Positions 6,719-7,674 of a stretch of 7,674 nt of DNA are shown here, in pieces. The DNA is taken from NCBI GenBank assembly GCA_910577875.1, contig CAJTNY010000046.1:1-7674 (forward strand). Reading direction: 5' to 3'. Position 1 is the first letter of the stretch. Every line of letters starts with the position of its first letter. A model generated the notes under the pieces. The model worked only from the letters and a program-made list of their open reading frames with translations. It did not search any database and was not told where the DNA came from. Made by a program: the position numbers and the translations under genes. The DNA is from an uncultured Christensenella sp. (GTDB taxonomy: Bacteria > Bacillota > Clostridia > Christensenellales > Borkfalkiaceae).

Positions 6719-7317
6719 TATTTTTCCTTTTTAAACAGCGTTGTGAATTTTGCAAAGCCGAAAACAATTTGTTTATTAAATTTAACCGCAAAATGTTTCG
6801 TCATTGCTTTGCCGCCTACTGTAAATGCGCCGATAACGGCGCTGACTCCTATAGCGCTTATCAATTGAATCGTTGTGCCGCCGTTTCCGGCTAAAATCGC
6901 TCCAAGCACAGCGCCCGCCGCGCCGCTGACGATTCCGCAAATATCGCCTATAACGTCTGCAAACATACTACCGAGTTTAGTAGCGTTATTGCAAAATGTG
7001 ACAGCCCTTTTTGCGCCCTTAATTTTATTTGACGCCATTGCGTGAAAAGCTTCCGGCTGGCAGGATATTATTGCATTTGCAAGAATATCAAAACCGATAT
7101 TCAACACTAATAACACAACCAGAACTATTACGCAAACAAAAGCGGGACTGTTTTCGTTAATCGAAATTTCGGTCAGAAAACTGAATATAATCGTCAGTGC
7201 AAACGATAAAAACAGTACCGTAAGTCCCCACGATAACCAACCCGGAACACGTTTCTTCTTTTGAATTTTTTTCTTGTTTAATTTTTCCTTTTTGTTTAAA
7301 CTGTCGCCTTTGTCCAT
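6718..7317 (-). CDS. oapA: OLE RNA-associated membrane protein OapA
   Basis: OapA is an integral membrane protein that binds OLE RNA and holds it at the cell membrane. In Bacillus halodurans loss of the complex causes sensitivity to short-chain alcohols, cold and elevated magnesium. The 199-aa protein here has a strongly basic N-terminal tail (11 Lys/Arg in residues 1-23), then four likely membrane segments (about 29-49, 58-80, 118-143, 149-168) and a basic C-terminus. A DxxxD motif (Asp121, Asp125 in ADVIGDICG) matches the signature known for OapA. It lies between the OLE-like RNA and dxs, as expected. The ATG at 7317 has only a weak GGA at the Shine-Dalgarno position. It overlaps dxs by one base. 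The identification rests on length, topology, DxxxD and context rather than an alignment. Confidence 0.85.
   Translation of the reverse strand: MDKGDSLNKKEKLNKKKIQKKKRVPGWLSWGLTVLFLSFALTIIFSFLTEISINENSPAFVCVIVLVVLLVLNIGFDILANAIISCQPEAFHAMASNKIKGAKRAVTFCNNATKLGSMFADVIGDICGIVSGAAGAVLGAILAGNGGTTIQLISAIGVSAVIGAFTVGGKAMTKHFAVKFNKQIVFGFAKFTTLFKKEK
6723..6730 (-). promoter_or_regulatory. Ribosome binding site of dxs
   Basis: AAAGGAAA on the minus strand lies inside the last codons of oapA, with its AGG core about 7 bases before the dxs ATG (6718). Together with the TAATG stop/start overlap it confirms this dxs start and points to translational coupling with oapA. Confidence 0.7.
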
Positions 7318-7330
7318 AATCCGATTTATT

Positions 7331-7357
7331 AAAAATAATACGCACTATCTGTGCGTA
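7331..7357 (-). terminator. Terminator-like hairpin 2 between OLE RNA and oapA
   Basis: TACGCAC (7339-7345) pairs with GTGCGTA (7351-7357), a perfect 7-bp stem with a 5-base loop. On the minus strand it is followed by UUAUUUUUAA. It ends about 14 bases before the oapA ATG, so it probably ends most OLE transcripts while letting some polymerase continue into oapA and dxs. Confidence 0.65.
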
Positions 7358-7361
7358 AATT

Positions 7362-7389
7362 AAAAAATATAATATAGTGGTTTATATTA
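7362..7389 (-). terminator. Terminator-like hairpin 1 after OLE RNA (AU-only)
   Basis: TAATATA (7370-7376) pairs with TATATTA (7383-7389) around a 6-base loop. On the minus strand it is followed by UAUUUUUU. The stem has no G-C pairs, so on its own it would be weak. It lies immediately upstream of hairpin 2. Confidence 0.4.
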
Positions 7390-7674
7390 AATAAACTTTG
7401 CGGCTTAGGTTCGGTAGGATTTCCCTCAGTCCCACTCCCCGTCGCCGAAGAAGCAGTTTCCTTTTAAGGGACTGAACGCACGAACGCGCGTCACCGAATC
7501 GCCACTTAGTCCACACCGTAATCTCTAATATAAAAACAGTCTAGAAGCTTTCCTTGACAATTTCCATTGAGCTTATCTTCTTTTGCAAAGGACAATTTCA
7601 AATAGCAATAGGCAACCTCCGTCCGGCCGAACAGACTATGCCGTGAACTATTATCCGCTGTCTTCACTCAAGGC
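7390..7674 (-). ncRNA. ole: OLE RNA, 3' part (5' part beyond the window edge)
   Basis: This stretch has no credible coding frame, is clearly richer in G+C than the flanking intergenic bases, and is rich in short helices, all as expected of a structured RNA read on the minus strand. OLE RNA is an approximately 600-nt membrane-associated RNA of anaerobic and extremophile Firmicutes. It is typically found directly upstream of oapA and close to dxs, recN and spoIVB, which is exactly the position here. Helices visible in the RNA include 7621-7636 (5 bp), a three-way junction at 7402-7503, and the terminators that follow. About 285 bases are in the window, so the 5' half and promoter lie beyond the right edge. 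The identification comes from structure and context. I did not align it to the family, and the exact 3' end is uncertain. Confidence 0.82.
7402..7503 (-). other. Three-way junction domain near the 3' end of OLE RNA
   Basis: In the minus-strand RNA, UUCGGU (7498-7493) pairs with ACCGAA (7415-7410) and encloses two hairpins. One is 7476-7491 (6 bp including one G-U, GUUC loop). The other has an 8-bp stem, UCAGUCCC (7475-7468) with GGGACUGA (7433-7426), capped by about 34 bases. The outer helix continues through GGC (7503-7501) and GCC (7404-7402) after an asymmetric internal loop, GA against CCUAA, resembling a kink-turn. The GGGAAAUCCU stretch (7425-7416) stays unpaired in this fold. Confidence 0.6.

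Noticed and set aside
7157..7345. Minus-strand 62-codon frame overlapping the start of oapA
   Set aside because: It begins inside the terminator-like hairpin and its composition is an out-of-frame reading of the lysine-rich oapA start. There is no ribosome site.
7318..7360. Separate promoter for oapA after the OLE terminators
   Set aside because: The best pairs (such as TTTACG with TATTTT) match only 4 of 6 at each hexamer and overlap the hairpin. They are not distinguishable from AT-rich background.
7390..7674. Other structured RNAs (tmRNA, RNase P RNA, 6S RNA, SRP RNA)
   Set aside because: I looked for their hallmark sequences, such as the tRNA-like end of tmRNA, the RNase P GAGGAAAGUCC and ACAGAA motifs, and the SRP GGUCAGGUCCGGAAGGAAGCA region. 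None is present on either strand.
1..7674. Mobile elements, CRISPR arrays, tRNA or rRNA genes
   Set aside because: No transposase or integrase frame, no regularly spaced repeats, no cloverleaf or rRNA sequence. Gene order is the conserved chromosomal one, with no sign of insertion.

Overview
The window looks like a chromosomal segment of a low-GC, endospore-forming Firmicute, most likely an uncultured member of the class Clostridia. The reasons are the AT-rich sequence, the sporulation protease SpoIVB, and the order dxs-tlyA-nadK-argR-recN-spoIVB, which is characteristic of Firmicutes and is normally followed by spo0A. Every gene lies on the minus strand, so transcription runs from the right edge (7674) to the left edge (1). 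I cannot assign a genus.

Right end (about 7320-7674): there is no protein gene here. I call this the 3' half of an OLE RNA (ornate, large, extremophilic RNA), cut by the window edge. It folds into a clear three-way junction near its 3' end (7402-7503) and is followed by two tandem terminator-like hairpins. Directly downstream is a 199-aa, four-helix membrane protein with a DxxxD motif and a lysine-rich N-terminus, which I identify as OapA, the membrane partner of OLE RNA. OLE/OapA is known to sit in exactly this isoprenoid/recN/spoIVB neighbourhood. This pair is the most distinctive element of the window.

Middle (6718-1245): dxs (first enzyme of the MEP isoprenoid pathway), tlyA (S4/FtsJ-type rRNA methyltransferase), nadK (NAD kinase), argR (arginine repressor) and recN (DNA repair ATPase). 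oapA/dxs, dxs/tlyA, nadK/argR and argR/recN all overlap by 1-23 bases, so they look translationally coupled. The only internal gap is tlyA-nadK (55 bases). It holds an AT-rich hairpin that contains the tlyA stop codon, then a candidate promoter only 8 bases before nadK. A strong terminator closes recN.

Left end (1-1185): spoIVB stands alone, with a sporulation-type promoter whose predicted start falls on the ATG, and its own terminator. The last 130 bases hold a strong vegetative promoter, a 9-bp dyad, a 12-bp inverted repeat and a Shine-Dalgarno sequence for the next gene, predicted to be spo0A, just outside the window.

Points most worth checking: the OLE/OapA pair and its terminators; Dxs carrying Asn where the family has an active-site His, plus a shortened N-domain linker; the Shine-Dalgarno-less starts of nadK and spoIVB next to promoters; and the inverted repeat that could hide the ribosome site of the gene after spoIVB.
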